Source: Solibaculum mannosilyticum
GTDB lineage: Bacteria; Bacillota; Clostridia; Oscillospirales; Acutalibacteraceae
Length of the DNA stretch: 64,000 bases
Direction: 5' to 3'
Assembly (NCBI RefSeq): GCF_015140235.1
Contig: NZ_AP023321.1
Span: forward strand, 920,501-984,500
Part shown: piece by piece, positions 63,068 to 64,000 of the stretch
Layout of the letters: every line of letters begins with the position of its first letter
Numbering within the stretch: position 1 is the stretch's first letter
Notes under the pieces: model-generated
The model's database searches: none
What the model was told of the DNA's origin: nothing
The model's input: the letters and a program-made list of their open reading frames with translations, nothing else
Translations under genes and position numbers: made by a program

Positions 63068-64000
63068 TCATTCCTCCTTTTTTACTCCAGGCATCACCTG
63101 GGTCATACGCTCGTAAGCGTCCAAGTCAAACGAAGCCGGACCGCTCAGGGAACTTTTATTCAGATTGGGCTTCCCTTTGTTCAAAACGGCCACTACATCC
63201 TTGGGCGTTTTGACGTTTGCCTTGTGCCACCGCTCCAGCACTTTGTTCATATAAGAAAAATTCAAGTTGCCCGTGTTGTTGACACATTCCTCATAAGCCA
63301 TCCGGATGATATCGGTGGAAAAGGACCATTCCTGCATCCAGCGTTCCGTATAGGTGGCTTCCCGTGCGCTGGGGGAACGGGAGGAAATGCCCAAAGCCGA
63401 ACACAGCTGATTCCAATTGCACTGGGCAGTATGGATTTGGGCGAGTTTACGTTCGGCCTTTTCTAGGGTGTCGATTTCCTCGTCCGCCCAGTTGACGGCC
63501 ACTTTCTCGATGTATCGCATGCTGCATTTTTCTCTGGACTGGGCAAATTCGATAATCATTAAAATCACGCCGGTGGGAAGCCCGTTGTAATCGTGGAGCC
63601 ATACAAGGGTGCTGATCTCGGCAGGGGAAAGAGGACGTCCAAATCGGATTTGGGTCTCCTGCAAAAGAAAAGCGATATCCTCGCACTCCTGAGCGCGCCT
63701 CAACACCTCTCGGCTGTCCGGCTTAGGGGACGGGGCAGGAATATGGCTTGGTTTTCCCGGAGAAGAAGGCGTGGAAACAGGGGCCTCCTGTTTTTCCGAC
63801 ACAGGATCGGCGTCCAAGGCGGGGGCCGACGGCTCGGATCCCTTTGCAGATGAAACGGATGTCTCATCTGCCGATGGGGAAGAGGACGGCGCAAATCCGT
63901 CGTCCATAGGGCTGAGGAGCCCGGCCTCCACCCAATATTGTAAGGCGTCCATGGTGTCCAACCGGGAGAGACCGATGGCACTTGCCACATCGTCGATACC
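63068..64000 (-). CDS. DnaD-domain replication initiation protein, 5' end outside window
   Basis: Open to the right edge (frame reads GIDDVASAIGLSRLDT from base 64000, so a GTG at 63988 is not the start). N-terminal winged-helix start, a Ser/Pro-rich linker (about 40-90 of the visible part) and DnaD-like C-terminal region including the LPTGVILMIIEFA helix and YMNKVLERW. Together with DnaI it forms a primosome pair as in Bacillus dnaB/dnaI. Confidence 0.85.
   Translation of the reverse strand, partial: GIDDVASAIGLSRLDTMDALQYWVEAGLLSPMDDGFAPSSSPSADETSVSSAKGSEPSAPALDADPVSEKQEAPVSTPSSPGKPSHIPAPSPKPDSREVLRRAQECEDIAFLLQETQIRFGRPLSPAEISTLVWLHDYNGLPTGVILMIIEFAQSREKCSMRYIEKVAVNWADEEIDTLEKAERKLAQIHTAQCNWNQLCSALGISSRSPSAREATYTERWMQEWSFSTDIIRMAYEECVNNTGNLNFSYMNKVLERWHKANVKTPKDVVAVLNKGKPNLNKSSLSGPASFDLDAYERMTQVMPGVKKEE

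Overview
The window looks like chromosome from a spore-forming, low-oxygen Bacillota, most likely a gut Clostridia/Oscillospirales-type organism. The evidence is a Bacillus-like sporulation/division block (spoVB-type flippase, mazG, HU, rqcP, yabP, yabQ, divIC, yabR), a YtaF sporulation protein, a CIRCE-controlled groES-groEL operon, DnaD/DnaI-type replication genes, Gram-positive promoters with strong Shine-Dalgarno sites, several radical-SAM enzymes, and very large secreted carbohydrate-active proteins. No rRNA, tRNA, CRISPR array or transposase was seen.

Layout. 1-1.6 kb: end of an extracellular polysaccharide locus (lipid-linked sugar transferase, GT4 glycosyltransferase). 1.7-10.0 kb: a tightly packed housekeeping run on the plus strand (recJ, rel, dtd, Nudix, metallo-beta-lactamase fold, hemZ-like, uridine-kinase-like), then a small zinc-ribbon protein. 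10.7-24.0 kb: a tandem duplication of about 6.6 kb units on the minus strand, each encoding a roughly 2,000-residue secreted GH92 glycosidase with CBM32-like, FIVAR, CBM6-like and Ig-like modules. Both copies have Gln where ordinary GH92 alpha-mannosidases have the general-acid Glu, which suggests they cleave mannose from a phosphodiester (mannose-1-phospho-6-mannose) rather than from a sugar. 24.3-30.3 kb: MTA/SAH nucleosidase and the sporulation/division block. 30.4-35.9 kb: amidohydrolase, hibernation factor, rRNA methyltransferase-like gene, groES-groEL. 36.0-48.6 kb: mostly minus strand: acyltransferase, a two-gene radical-SAM DNA repair/modification operon, P-type ATPase, YtaF, gpsA, plsY, der, a TIGR03279-type radical-SAM protein, L32 and YceD, with L28 on the plus strand.

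48.8-51.5 kb encodes a YfhO-type membrane protein. 52.1-60.6 kb looks like an accessory module: an ECF transporter (MptD-type S component, EcfT, fused double-ATPase EcfA), an AraC-type regulator and a heterodimeric pair of exporter-fold ABC half-transporters of the kind linked to siderophore import, all on the minus strand behind a palindrome resembling a DtxR/IdeR metal-repressor site. Next to it, in the opposite direction, lies a MobC-like relaxosome gene with a structured leader, cut off where it meets the ClC channel gene. An 11-bp direct repeat (GTTATTTTGTC) lies at both edges. This is best read as a remnant of an integrative or mobilizable element that delivered a metal-uptake cargo. 60.6-64 kb: ClC channel, DnaI/DnaC-type helicase loader and a DnaD-domain protein running off the right edge.

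Functionally, the GH92 pair points to degradation of phosphorylated (fungal-type) mannan or glycans outside the cell. The remainder is stringent response, tRNA and nucleotide housekeeping, sporulation, ribosome assembly, phospholipid synthesis and replication initiation.
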